Shown here one piece after another: positions 18,143 to 28,123 of a stretch of DNA of 64,000 nucleotides (the stretch's first letter is position 1; every line of letters begins with the position of its first letter). Made by a program: the position numbers and the translations under genes. The notes under the pieces are model-generated. The model did no database searches. It was not told the DNA's origin and was given only the letters and a program-made list of their open reading frames with translations. This stretch comes from Flavobacterium sp. SLB02 (GTDB lineage Bacteria > Bacteroidota > Bacteroidia > Flavobacteriales > Flavobacteriaceae): the NCBI RefSeq assembly GCF_009664855.1, contig NZ_CP045928.1:1683497-1747496 (forward strand), written 5' to 3'.

Positions 18143-20392
18143 ATGAGAACAACTGGTAAGAAAATAAGTGTATTTTTAACACTTTCGTATTGTTTAATAG
18201 CTCAGGCTCAGGGAACTTTGAAAGAGTATAAGAGAGCAAACGCTGTCGATTCTTTATTCAAAAATAAGGTAACTAATATTCCTAAAGAGTTTCATTGGGT
18301 AGGAAATGATTATGTATGGTATAGCAATAACCTGTTAAAAGGGAAAGAATTTCTTTTGGTAGATACCAAACAGCAAAAACAGCAACAAGCATTTGATGCC
18401 GTTAAGCTTGGGGAATCCCTTTCGAAAATAGTGGGCAAAGAAGTAAACGCCAAAGATCTCCCGATTGAAAATTTAGAATTCGACAAAACATTGTCAACGC
18501 TTGTTTTTACAACCGATTCACTTAAAATTTCCTGTAATTTAAAGACTTACGAATTAACAAAATTAGGGAGTTATAAAAAGCCAATAAAAACAAATGAGTA
18601 TTGGGGCGGAAACTTTGATGAACTCGGCAATAAACCTGTAGGTTCTCCAGATTCTTTGCACACAGCATTTATAAAGAATTATAATTTATATATCAAAAAC
18701 AAAAAGACAAAAGTAGAAACCCAGTTAAGTTATGATGGCTCAAAAGGTTTTTATTATTCATCATATTTACAGTGGTCACCAAATAGTGCCGAAATCATGG
18801 CATATAAAGTAAGACCGGGGGAAGAACACAAAATTTATTTTGTAGAATCAAGTCCTAAAGATCAGTTTCAGCCCAAATTACAAACCAGAGATTATTTAAA
18901 ACCAGGTGATCAATTACCATTCAAAAGTCCGCAATTGTTTGTGGTGGCTTCAAAAAAGCAAATTTCCGTAGCGACTGATTTATTTCACGAGCAATATGAT
19001 CTTTCGGGGATCGAATGGAAAGACGACAGCAGCAGTTTTACTTTCGAATACAATCAAAGAGGGCATCAGGTTTATCGCGTTCTGGAAGTAAATGCGACCA
19101 CTGGAAAAGTGAAAATTATTATAGAAGAAACAAGTCCGACATTTGTTGAATACAGCGGAAAAAGATATCGTTTTGACAGTAAAAAAAGCAATGAAATTAT
19201 CTGGGCTTCGGAACGCGACGGATGGAATCATTTGTATTTATACGATGCTCTTACAGGTAAAGTAAAAAATCAAATAACAAAAGGTAACTGGCCAGTTAGA
19301 GAAGTAATTAAAGTAGACGAGAAAAAGAAACAAATCTATTTTAAAGCAAGCGGACTCGACAAAGATCAGGATCCTTATTTAGTACACTTTTGCCGAATTG
19401 ATTTTAATGGAAAAAACTTCACACGATTAACGACAGAAAACGGCAATCATAAAGTAACTTTTTCGCAGGATTACAAGTATTATGTCGATCAGTATTCGCG
19501 TGTAGATTTTGCACCCGTTACCGTTTTAAAAAGTGTCGAAACACAAAAAGCTATTGTAGAAATGCAAAAAGCAGATATCACTGAATTACAAAAAACAGGA
19601 TGGACAGCACCGGAGGTTTTTACAGCCAAAGGGAGAGACGGAAAAACAGATATTTGGGGCGTTATAGTACGTCCGACTACTTTTGATCCTAATCGAAAAT
19701 ATCCTATTATCGAATATATTTATGCAGGACCGCAGGATTCATTTGTTCCTAAAAATTTCCAGCCTTATTACTGGGCAATGTCTTCGTTGGCAGAATTAGG
19801 ATTTATAGTAGTTCAGATTGATGGAATGGGCACTTCTAATCGTTCAAAGGCGTTTCATGACGTTTGTTTTAAAAACTTAAAAGATGGTGGTTTTCCTGAC
19901 AGAAAACTCTGGATGAAAGCCGCTGCTGCCAAATATCCATATATGAATATTGATAAAGTGGGAATTCACGGTACATCAGCCGGAGGGCAAAATGCCGGAG
20001 CAGCCTTAGTATTTAATTCTGATTTTTATGATGTGGCCGTTGCCTCTTGCGGTTGTCATGATAATCGAATGGATAAAATGTGGTGGAATGAACAATGGAT
20101 GGGATATCCTGTAGGTCCGGAATATGAAGCGTGCTCGAATACCGCTAATGCTGCACAACTAAACGGTAATTTGATGTTGATTGTGGGAGAATTAGATGAT
20201 AATGTAGATCCCGCATCGACCATGCAATTTGCAAACGCGCTAATAAAAGCCAATAAAAATTTTGAATTAGTAACCGTTCCCGGAATGGGACATTCAGCCG
20301 GAGGCGATTACGGAGAACGCAAGCGCAGAGACTATTTTGTGCAGCATTTATTGGGAGTTACGCCACCAGCATGGAGTGAAGTTTATAAGTAA
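18143..20392 (+). CDS. S9B dipeptidyl-peptidase IV-type prolyl peptidase
   Basis: 749 residues with a signal peptide (to about 'AQAQG', residue 24), an N-terminal beta-propeller (about 50-480; 'SERDGWNHLYLYD' blade) and a C-terminal alpha/beta-hydrolase. The catalytic triad is visible: Ser612 ('GTSAGG'), Asp685 ('GELDDNVDP') and His717 ('GMGHSAGG'). DPP-IV enzymes remove X-Pro dipeptides from peptide N-termini; acceptance of X-Hyp is plausible. Periplasmic by its signal peptide and lack of a T9SS tail. The GH127 gene follows after 24 bp, coupling peptide and arabinose removal in one transcript. Confidence 0.92.
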   Translation: MRTTGKKISVFLTLSYCLIAQAQGTLKEYKRANAVDSLFKNKVTNIPKEFHWVGNDYVWYSNNLLKGKEFLLVDTKQQKQQQAFDAVKLGESLSKIVGKEVNAKDLPIENLEFDKTLSTLVFTTDSLKISCNLKTYELTKLGSYKKPIKTNEYWGGNFDELGNKPVGSPDSLHTAFIKNYNLYIKNKKTKVETQLSYDGSKGFYYSSYLQWSPNSAEIMAYKVRPGEEHKIYFVESSPKDQFQPKLQTRDYLKPGDQLPFKSPQLFVVASKKQISVATDLFHEQYDLSGIEWKDDSSSFTFEYNQRGHQVYRVLEVNATTGKVKIIIEETSPTFVEYSGKRYRFDSKKSNEIIWASERDGWNHLYLYDALTGKVKNQITKGNWPVREVIKVDEKKKQIYFKASGLDKDQDPYLVHFCRIDFNGKNFTRLTTENGNHKVTFSQDYKYYVDQYSRVDFAPVTVLKSVETQKAIVEMQKADITELQKTGWTAPEVFTAKGRDGKTDIWGVIVRPTTFDPNRKYPIIEYIYAGPQDSFVPKNFQPYYWAMSSLAELGFIVVQIDGMGTSNRSKAFHDVCFKNLKDGGFPDRKLWMKAAAAKYPYMNIDKVGIHGTSAGGQNAGAALVFNSDFYDVAVASCGCHDNRMDKMWWNEQWMGYPVGPEYEACSNTANAAQLNGNLMLIVGELDDNVDPASTMQFANALIKANKNFELVTVPGMGHSAGGDYGERKRRDYFVQHLLGVTPPAWSEVYK

Positions 20393-20416
20393 AAAACGTT
20401 TTAAAAGAATTAGATT

Positions 20417-23400
20417 ATGAAAAGATATAGGCTATTTATTTGTGTACTATTAAGTTTTTGGGCATCAGCTTCAACATCGGTAATGGCACAAGGAGGCGAT
20501 CAGATCTTAGACGGAATTGGTGAGACAGGTTTAATTGCGCGCTATATATTTGACGGAAATGCAAAGGATTGGTCAAGAAATAATTTACACGGAAAAATTC
20601 AGGAATCGCAAGCCAAGTTTGTCAATGACGAGCAATTTGGTAAAGTACTTTCTTTACCAGCTGATGCAAAAGCCTTTGTTACCCTTCCGGGTGAAGCTTT
20701 ACTAGGTGAAGAATCTGTTAGTATTACGGGCTGGATTTTTCTGCGATCTAAACAAAAAGGTCAGCGATTTTTTGATTTTGGAAAAAACACCAATGCTCAT
20801 TTTTTTGTTGAACCAATAGCAATTGATGGCTCGGGTTTTGAGGCGGAAATCAGTAATGGTGCAGGAGCAAAATACAAAACAAATTCACCAGCCCTTGAAA
20901 CCGATAAATGGTATCATGTAGCAGTTGTAATCAATATTCCATCGAAATCTATTAGTACTTATGTAAACGGATTGCGTGTAAGCGAAACTAAAAATGTAGC
21001 ATTAAATTTAGATCAGATATTCGATACTAAATCAGGGGATAAAAATCTGCTTTACATTGGGAAATCACTAGCAGATGGTCCTTCTCTTAATGCGAAACTG
21101 CACGATTTCAGAATCTATAGAGTTCCATTAAACGAAAAACAAGTTGGCAGAATCTATCATAATTCTTTAAAAGACAACCAGGAAGAAGAAACAGAAGAAG
21201 AACAGGCCAAAGATCTTCCGTCGTTTTCTAAAACAAGTCCACAATTGTATAATCAGTATTTAACCAGTGTATCAGACATTACAGTAGAAACTGGAGTTGG
21301 ATATCTTCCGCGATTACCAAGTTATATAAAAGGAGTTTACAAAGATGGCGTTCAGGGCCCGGAAGTGCGGGTAATTTGGCCTGCACCAACAGACAATAGT
21401 CAGGTATTAAAAACAGGTCAATATACCGTGACAGGAACGATTCCCGGAACTGATTTAAAACCAAAAGCTCTTGTAAAAGTAATTTCGGCAAAAGAAGCTG
21501 CAACACCAGAACGTAAATTAGAAGTTTTTCATCTCGATCAGGTGTCTTTAAATAATAATCTTGACGGTAACCAGACAAAATTTATAGAAAACCGTGATAA
21601 ATTTATCACAACACTTGCGACAACAGATCCGGATTCTTTTCTGTATATGTTCCGTAATGCTTTTGGGCAGGAACAGCCAACAGGAGCAGAACCGCTTGGT
21701 GTTTGGGATACGCAGGAAACCAAATTACGCGGACACGCCACCGGACATTACCTGACTGCCATTGCTCAGGCTTATGCAAGTACGGGTTATGATAAAACGC
21801 TTCAGGCTAATTTCAAGGAAAAAATGGAGTATATGGTGAATACACTATATCAGTTAGAACAGTTATCCGGAAAACCAAAAGAGGCTGGAGGTAAATCTGT
21901 GTCAGATCCTACAGCTGTACCTTTTGGTCCCGGAAAAACTAGTTATGATTCAGATTTAAGTCCGGAAGGTATTCGTACCGATTATGAAAATTGGGGAAAA
22001 GGATTCATAAGTGCCTATCCGCCGGATCAGTTTATTATGTTGGAAAACGGAGCAACTTACGGAGGACAAAAAACTCAAATTTGGGCACCTTATTATACAT
22101 TGCATAAAATTCTTGCCGGTTTAATGGATGTTTACGAAGTAAGCGGAAACGAAAAAGCGCTCGAAACAGCCAAAGGAATGGGAGACTGGGTATATGCCCG
22201 TATGAAAAAGCTACCAACAGAAACCTTGATAAGTATGTGGAACCGATATATAGCGGGAGAATTTGGCGGAATGAACGAAGCCATGGCAAGATTGTACCGC
22301 ATAACAAAAGATCTTCATTATCTGGAAGTAGCCCAATTATTCGATAACATTAAAGTATTTTACGGCGATGCCAAACACTCACACGGATTGGCTAAAAACG
22401 TAGACACTTTCCGTGGATTGCATGCCAATCAGCACATTCCGCAAATTATGGGTGCGCTTGAAATGTATCGTGATTCTAATACACCGGAATATTACAACGT
22501 AGCAGATAACTTTTGGTACAAAACCGTAAACGATTATATGTATACAATTGGAGGCGTTGCCGGAGCAAGAAATCCTGCCAATGCAGAATGTTTTATAAGT
22601 CAGCCTGCTACGATTTACGAAAATGGTTTTTCATCAGGGGGTCAAAATGAGACTTGCGCGACTTACAATATGCTGAAACTAACAGGAGATTTGTTCCTGT
22701 ATGATCAGCGTGCCGAGTATATGGATTACTACGAACGCGGACTTTACAATCATATTCTGGCTTCTGTAGCACAAGATAGTCCTGCCAATACGTATCACGT
22801 ACCGTTACGACCGGGTTCGGTAAAACAGTTTGGAAATGCTCACATGACGGGTTTTACTTGTTGCAATGGAACAGCGATTGAGAGTAATACAAAATTTCAG
22901 AATTCGATTTATTTTAAAAGCGCAGATACCAACACATTATATGTCAATCTCTACGTTCCATCTACTTTAGAATGGACAGAAAAAAAGGTGACAGTGGTAC
23001 AAACAACTGATTTTCCTAATGAAGATTTTACCCGATTGACCATCAAAGGAAATAGCAAATTTGATATTAAAGTTCGTGTACCACATTGGGCAACCAAAGG
23101 ATTTTTTGTCACCATTAATGGAAAACAGGAAAAGGTAAAAGCCCAACCTGGAAGCTATCTTACCTTAAAACGCAATTGGAAAAATGGAGACATAATTGAG
23201 TTGCGCATGCCGTTTGAGTTTCACTTAGAATCAGTAATGGATCAGCAAAATATCGCCAGTTTATTTTACGGGCCAATATTGCTTGCAGCGCAGGAACCGG
23301 AACCAAGAAAAGATTGGAGAAAAGTAAACTTAGACGTTAAAGATATCGGCAAATCAATACAAGGAGATCCTAAGAAATTAGAATTTGCTATCGACGGAAT

Positions 23401-23467
23401 TGTTTACAAACCATTTTACGAAAGCTATGGCCGTCATTCGGTTTATCTGGATGTTACGCTGAAATAA
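20417..23467 (+). CDS. GH127/GH146-type beta-L-arabinofuranosidase with LamG-like and Ig-like domains
   Basis: 1016 residues. A signal peptide (to about 'VMAQG') is followed by a LamG/concanavalin-like domain (about 35-245; 'LIARYIFDGNAKDW', 'YVNGLRVSETK'), a short acidic linker, a bacterial Ig-like domain (about 290-370) and a DUF1680 (alpha/alpha)6-barrel (about 375-1016). The zinc/cysteine centre of characterised GH127 enzymes is complete: Glu745 and Cys747 in 'NETCAT', Cys815-Cys816 in 'TCCNGT', with Cys815 as predicted nucleophile. Bifidobacterial HypBA1 of this family releases L-arabinose from Hyp-linked beta-L-arabino-oligosaccharides of plant extensin. GH146 and other DUF1680 enzymes act on related beta-L-Araf links in pectin, so the family boundary is not resolved here. 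Confidence 0.9.
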   Translation: MKRYRLFICVLLSFWASASTSVMAQGGDQILDGIGETGLIARYIFDGNAKDWSRNNLHGKIQESQAKFVNDEQFGKVLSLPADAKAFVTLPGEALLGEESVSITGWIFLRSKQKGQRFFDFGKNTNAHFFVEPIAIDGSGFEAEISNGAGAKYKTNSPALETDKWYHVAVVINIPSKSISTYVNGLRVSETKNVALNLDQIFDTKSGDKNLLYIGKSLADGPSLNAKLHDFRIYRVPLNEKQVGRIYHNSLKDNQEEETEEEQAKDLPSFSKTSPQLYNQYLTSVSDITVETGVGYLPRLPSYIKGVYKDGVQGPEVRVIWPAPTDNSQVLKTGQYTVTGTIPGTDLKPKALVKVISAKEAATPERKLEVFHLDQVSLNNNLDGNQTKFIENRDKFITTLATTDPDSFLYMFRNAFGQEQPTGAEPLGVWDTQETKLRGHATGHYLTAIAQAYASTGYDKTLQANFKEKMEYMVNTLYQLEQLSGKPKEAGGKSVSDPTAVPFGPGKTSYDSDLSPEGIRTDYENWGKGFISAYPPDQFIMLENGATYGGQKTQIWAPYYTLHKILAGLMDVYEVSGNEKALETAKGMGDWVYARMKKLPTETLISMWNRYIAGEFGGMNEAMARLYRITKDLHYLEVAQLFDNIKVFYGDAKHSHGLAKNVDTFRGLHANQHIPQIMGALEMYRDSNTPEYYNVADNFWYKTVNDYMYTIGGVAGARNPANAECFISQPATIYENGFSSGGQNETCATYNMLKLTGDLFLYDQRAEYMDYYERGLYNHILASVAQDSPANTYHVPLRPGSVKQFGNAHMTGFTCCNGTAIESNTKFQNSIYFKSADTNTLYVNLYVPSTLEWTEKKVTVVQTTDFPNEDFTRLTIKGNSKFDIKVRVPHWATKGFFVTINGKQEKVKAQPGSYLTLKRNWKNGDIIELRMPFEFHLESVMDQQNIASLFYGPILLAAQEPEPRKDWRKVNLDVKDIGKSIQGDPKKLEFAIDGIVYKPFYESYGRHSVYLDVTLK

Positions 23468-23498
23468 AAAGTTCGCCGCGAATTAATTTAAAAAAAAT

Positions 23499-23600
23499 CG
23501 CCACGAATTCCATGAATTAGCACGAATTATTTTTTATATCTATCTCAAATTCTTAAAATATTTTTTTTTAAAACCATAAAAATTAGTGATAATTCGTGGC
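23499..23600. repeat. CACGAATT-type inverted repeat between GH127 and DUF885 genes
   Basis: GCCACGAATT (23500-23509) and its complement AATTCGTGGC (23591-23600) bracket further CACGAATT words. This is an intergenic repeat type common in flavobacteria. It may form an RNA hairpin separating the two genes. Confidence 0.6.
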
Positions 23601-23646
23601 AAAGAAACAGTTGTAATTCTGGCATTAAAATCATCAAATCAATACT

Positions 23647-25338
23647 ATGAAAAAATATTTTCTAACCCTTTTTTTATTTTTAGCAATGGCAGCTCAATCA
23701 TTTGCAAACGATCTCATTGATGTTATAAATACTTTTCAGGCAGATAAAACAGCCTTGCAGAATTTTTATTCAAACAATGAATCAGAAGAATATTATGTAC
23801 GCTTTTCAAAATTTTACGATGATTGGTCCAAGACAATAAAAGCCATTGATTTTAAGAATCTATCAAAAGACGGGAAAGTAGATTATTTGCTGCTTAAAAA
23901 TATAATCGATAAAGAAAATTACTTTTTACAAATCGAATATAAATCCTATAAAGAAATAGCTTCCGTATTGGATTTTTCAGGTGATATCAATGTTTTTATC
24001 AAAGAAAGAAGAAGAGGAAAAAGATCCGTTTCAAGTCAATTAGCAAAAGCGTTTGATCTTGCCGGAACGAGTATTGATAAAAAAACAGAGTTATTAAAAA
24101 ACAAACCTTTCAAAGATTGGTTTGCAGCAGACAAAGCAGCGAAGACAGTCGTTGCTTTCGAGAAATCACTCAAAGAAGCTTATGAATTTTATTATAGCTA
24201 TGATCCTGATTTTACTTGGTGGATGCAGAAACCATATAAAAACCTATCAGAAAAACTTAAAATTTATGAAGATTTTCTACGATCAAACTATTCTAAAACA
24301 AGCGTAAAAGACGACGGAAGCGGTATTATAGGAAAACCAATTGGCAGAGAGGCTGTCATCAAAAGTTTATCGTATGAATATATTCCGTATTCGCCAGAAG
24401 AATTGATAGCTACGGCACAAAATCAATTTGAATGGTGCAAGAAAGAAATGATCAAAGCTGCTACAGAATTAGGTTACGGAAGCGATTGGAAAAAAGCGCT
24501 GGAACACGTAAAAGACACTTACGTTCCTGCAGGCGAACAACCGCAAGCCATAACTGATTTATACATTCAGTCGGTTAAATTTATCGAAGACAGAGATTTA
24601 ATCACCTTGCCGGATTTGACAAAAGAAACCTGGCAGATGATTATGATGACACCGGAACGCCAGAAAATAAATCCGTTTTTTACAGGAGGATGGGAAATCA
24701 GTATTTCGTATCCAACCGAAGATATGGATCAGAAAGACAAGCTGATGAGCATGCGTGGCAATAATCCGAACTTTTCGTTTGCAACGGTACAGCACGAATT
24801 ATTGCCTGGACATAATTTGCAGTTTTTCATGAACAGCCGTTATAAATCGTATCGTCAGCCTTTTGATACTCCGTTTTGGATGGAAGGCTGGGCGTTGTAT
24901 TGGGAAATCAACCTTTGGAACAAACAATTTCCGCAAACGCCGGAACAGAAACTAGGAATGTTATTCTGGAGAATTCACCGTTGTGCCCGAATCATTTTTT
25001 CATTAAAATACCATTTGGGCGAAATGACACCACAGCAATGCATCGATTTGTTAGTCAACGAAGTTGGGCACGAAAGAGCGAATGCAGAAGCAGAAGTCAG
25101 ACGTTCTTTTGCCAGCGGAGACGCACCCTTGTATCAGGTTGCTTATATGACGGGAGGATTACAATTTTATGCTTTAAGAAATGAATTACTCGCCAAAGGA
25201 TGGACAGAAAAACAGTTTCACGACCGTGTTTTAAAAGAAAATATAATGCCGGTAGAAATGCTAAGAATTATACTGGAAGATCTTCCTGTTGATGAAAATT
25301 ATAAAACGAATTGGAAGTTTTCGACTGATTTTAAATAA
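23647..25338 (+). CDS. DUF885-family exported metallopeptidase-like protein
   Basis: 563 residues with a signal peptide (to about 'QSFAND'). DUF885 hallmarks: His383-Glu384...His389 in 'QHELLPGH' and Glu413 in 'WMEGWALYW', together a likely Zn site. A C-terminal 'GHERANAEAEVRRSF' segment is also typical. Family members are believed to be carboxypeptidase- or oligopeptidase-like zinc enzymes, but few have been assayed. Its place among prolyl peptidases and arabinosidases suggests digestion of Hyp/Pro-rich peptides in the periplasm; that role is inferred from context. Confidence 0.82.
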   Translation: MKKYFLTLFLFLAMAAQSFANDLIDVINTFQADKTALQNFYSNNESEEYYVRFSKFYDDWSKTIKAIDFKNLSKDGKVDYLLLKNIIDKENYFLQIEYKSYKEIASVLDFSGDINVFIKERRRGKRSVSSQLAKAFDLAGTSIDKKTELLKNKPFKDWFAADKAAKTVVAFEKSLKEAYEFYYSYDPDFTWWMQKPYKNLSEKLKIYEDFLRSNYSKTSVKDDGSGIIGKPIGREAVIKSLSYEYIPYSPEELIATAQNQFEWCKKEMIKAATELGYGSDWKKALEHVKDTYVPAGEQPQAITDLYIQSVKFIEDRDLITLPDLTKETWQMIMMTPERQKINPFFTGGWEISISYPTEDMDQKDKLMSMRGNNPNFSFATVQHELLPGHNLQFFMNSRYKSYRQPFDTPFWMEGWALYWEINLWNKQFPQTPEQKLGMLFWRIHRCARIIFSLKYHLGEMTPQQCIDLLVNEVGHERANAEAEVRRSFASGDAPLYQVAYMTGGLQFYALRNELLAKGWTEKQFHDRVLKENIMPVEMLRIILEDLPVDENYKTNWKFSTDFK

Positions 25339-25425
25339 TGAAAAGAGCGTAAAGTCTGTCATTAAAAATATAAAAAAATAAGGCTGAAAAGTCGGTTTAA
25401 AGGGATTAAAATAATAATAAGAAAT

Positions 25426-28116
25426 ATGAAAAAAATAACATTATTAGCTGTGATGATTTGTTGCTCAATTGCTTCAAATAATCTGCAGGCGCAGGAGTAT
25501 TGGGATAAAATTAAAGCCGAAAAATCAACACTGGAAATCGATAAGGGATATCTTAATTTAAGTACCAAATCATTTCAGCTTAAATTATTAAAATCATCTC
25601 AAACCGTAGCCGCTTTGTCTCCCGTAGTAGATAAAACTTTTGATTTTACTCCCGGTGACCGACTTTCGATCAGGGATAAAGACGGACTTTACCATCTTGG
25701 AGATATTAATTTTAGAATTAAAGATGCCAGTGGTGCCTGGAAAAATTATTCCAGTGCTGCCAAACGTGCTTCGGTAAAAGAACTATCCGTTTCAGGAACT
25801 ACATTGGCAGCAGCAGATCTTTCAAATACTTTTCCGGCAGGAACTCCGCTGACGGTAAAGCGTTATTATGAAGATAAAAACGGAGATTTAGTACTGCGTT
25901 TTGAAATTACTAATAATTCAGCATCAGCAATAGAAATTGGAGCTTTAGGAATTCCTATGGTTTTTAATAATATTCTGGAAGGAAAATCACTGGATGATAC
26001 TCACGCTCAAAATGTATTTTTTGATCCGTACATAGGAAAAGATGCGGGTTATCTTGAAGTAAAAAGATTAAGCGGTCACGGTCCTGCATTGTTATTACTT
26101 CCTGAAGAAAATATGCCATTTGAAGCCTATCGTCCGCTATTGGATGATATTACACCAAGAAGTATTGTATTTGAAGGATTTCATGAGTGGATGCCGTTAA
26201 GTAAAGCATACGCTGAGAACGAATGGAAATCAGCAGAACAATGGAATACACCAACTTCGTTAACACTTGCGGCGGGAGCTTCGAAAAACTTTTCTTTAAA
26301 ATTAGTACTGGTGGATGAAATTAAAAACATTCAAAAAACATTAATCGAAAAAGAACGCCCTGTAGCGATAGGAATTCCGGGATATGTATTACCGGAAGAT
26401 GTGGACGGACAGCTTTTTTTACAATACAAAAAAGCCGTAAAATCCTTTAAAATTGAACCGGAAGGCGCTTTGAGAATCGAGGCAAAAGGAAAAAATGAAA
26501 AAGGATATTTTCAATATAAAGTAAACGGAAAAAAATGGGGCAGAGCCAGACTAACTGTAACTTATGAAGACGGCTTAGAGCAAGCGATAAACTATAAAGT
26601 AATAAAATCCGAAAAAGATGTCGTGGCAGATTTTGGTCATTTCTCGACAACAGCACAATGGTTTGATGAGAAAAACGATCCTTTTCACAGAAACCCATCT
26701 GTAATCTCTTACGATTACGAAACCAAAAAACAAATAACTCAGGACAGTCGTGTATGGATTTCAGGTTTAAGTGACGAAGGCGGAGCAGGCGGCTGGTTGG
26801 GCGCTATTATGAAACAATTGATCGAACCCAATAAAGAAGAAATCGTAAAACTGGAACATTTTGTCGATAAAACACTTTGGGGAGGAATTCAATACAATAC
26901 AGCCGATACGCTTAAATATGGAGTTAAAAAAAGTGTTTTTTACTACGAACCTACTTTAATGCCGGAAGGAACTTATAGTAAAGAGGTGAATTATAAAACC
27001 TGGGCAGCATGGGACAAAAAAGGATCGGATGATCCGGGAAGATCTTACAATTACCCTCACGTTGCCGCAGCACACTGGACGATGTATCGTTTGGCCAGAT
27101 ACCACAAAGGTTTGGTTACGAATCATACTTGGGATTGGTACCTGAAAAATGCTTACGAAACCAGTATTGCTATGACAACACTGGCGCCATATTATGCTCA
27201 GTTTGGACAAATGGAAGGAACGGTTTTTCTTTTAATTTTAAAGGATCTAAAAACTGAAGGATATACTGAAATGGCTAATAATCTGGAAGCCAAAATGAAA
27301 GCCAGAGCCGATCATTGGAGAACACTTAATTATCCTTTTGGGAGCGAAATGCCATGGGATTCTACAGGTCAGGAAGAAGTATATATGTGGTCGGATTATT
27401 TTGGATACAATGACAAAGCAAAGATCACGCTTGATGCTATTTTAGCCTATATGCCAACAATGCCTAACTGGGCGTATAACGGAAACGCGCGCAGGTATTG
27501 GGACTTTTTGTACGGTGGAAAATTGTCAAGAGTAGAGCGCCAGATTCATCATTATGGATCAGCTCTTAATGCGATTCCGGTTTTGGAACAATTCAGAAAA
27601 ACACCGGATGATTTTCATTTACTAAAAGTAGGTTACGGAGGATTATTAGGAGGAATTTCTAATATTACCGAGGATGGTTTCGGACCTTCAGCATTTCATT
27701 CTTATCCTGAAACGCTTAGAATCGATTATTTATCCGGAGATTATGGTTCAGGTTTCTTTGGTTATGCCGTAAATACAGCCACTTTTATAACCAATGAAAA
27801 AGATTTGGGCTGGTTGGCTTTTGGAGGAAATCTAAAAGAAAAGGGCGATGAAGTTGAAGTAGAAATTACAACAGCGGCAAAATCTAAAGTATATATTGGT
27901 GCCAAAAAAATATGGTTAACATTAGACGCGGGAACGTTTCAAAAAGTAAGTTACAATACCAAAACAGGTGCAGTTAAAATTACTTTAGATCCCAAAAATG
28001 CCTATACTCCAGATGCTTATTTAAGAATTGATCAGGATGTAAAATTGTCTTACGAAAAAGTAAGAGGCGCTTATAAAATTGCATTGAAAACGAAAGCGAT
28101 TCAAATTAAATTATAA
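25426..28116 (+). CDS. DUF5695-like exported hydrolase candidate
   Basis: 896 residues with a signal peptide (to about 'NLQAQE'). The N-terminal half is beta-rich (about 30-300, beta-sandwich-like); the C-terminal half (about 450-800) is helical with many aromatic and acidic residues ('WTMYRLARYHKG', 'WDWYLKNAYET', 'GQEEVYMWSDYFGY', 'HHYGSALNAIP'), suggesting an (alpha/alpha)6-barrel glycosidase. Overall it resembles DUF5695 proteins, for which I know no established activity. It starts 87 bp after the DUF885 gene and 7 bp before GH42, so is co-transcribed with the beta-galactosidase. It is the least understood enzyme in this locus and a candidate for a linkage the other glycosidases do not cover. 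Confidence 0.65.
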   Translation: MKKITLLAVMICCSIASNNLQAQEYWDKIKAEKSTLEIDKGYLNLSTKSFQLKLLKSSQTVAALSPVVDKTFDFTPGDRLSIRDKDGLYHLGDINFRIKDASGAWKNYSSAAKRASVKELSVSGTTLAAADLSNTFPAGTPLTVKRYYEDKNGDLVLRFEITNNSASAIEIGALGIPMVFNNILEGKSLDDTHAQNVFFDPYIGKDAGYLEVKRLSGHGPALLLLPEENMPFEAYRPLLDDITPRSIVFEGFHEWMPLSKAYAENEWKSAEQWNTPTSLTLAAGASKNFSLKLVLVDEIKNIQKTLIEKERPVAIGIPGYVLPEDVDGQLFLQYKKAVKSFKIEPEGALRIEAKGKNEKGYFQYKVNGKKWGRARLTVTYEDGLEQAINYKVIKSEKDVVADFGHFSTTAQWFDEKNDPFHRNPSVISYDYETKKQITQDSRVWISGLSDEGGAGGWLGAIMKQLIEPNKEEIVKLEHFVDKTLWGGIQYNTADTLKYGVKKSVFYYEPTLMPEGTYSKEVNYKTWAAWDKKGSDDPGRSYNYPHVAAAHWTMYRLARYHKGLVTNHTWDWYLKNAYETSIAMTTLAPYYAQFGQMEGTVFLLILKDLKTEGYTEMANNLEAKMKARADHWRTLNYPFGSEMPWDSTGQEEVYMWSDYFGYNDKAKITLDAILAYMPTMPNWAYNGNARRYWDFLYGGKLSRVERQIHHYGSALNAIPVLEQFRKTPDDFHLLKVGYGGLLGGISNITEDGFGPSAFHSYPETLRIDYLSGDYGSGFFGYAVNTATFITNEKDLGWLAFGGNLKEKGDEVEVEITTAAKSKVYIGAKKIWLTLDAGTFQKVSYNTKTGAVKITLDPKNAYTPDAYLRIDQDVKLSYEKVRGAYKIALKTKAIQIKL

Positions 28117-28123
28117 AGATGTA

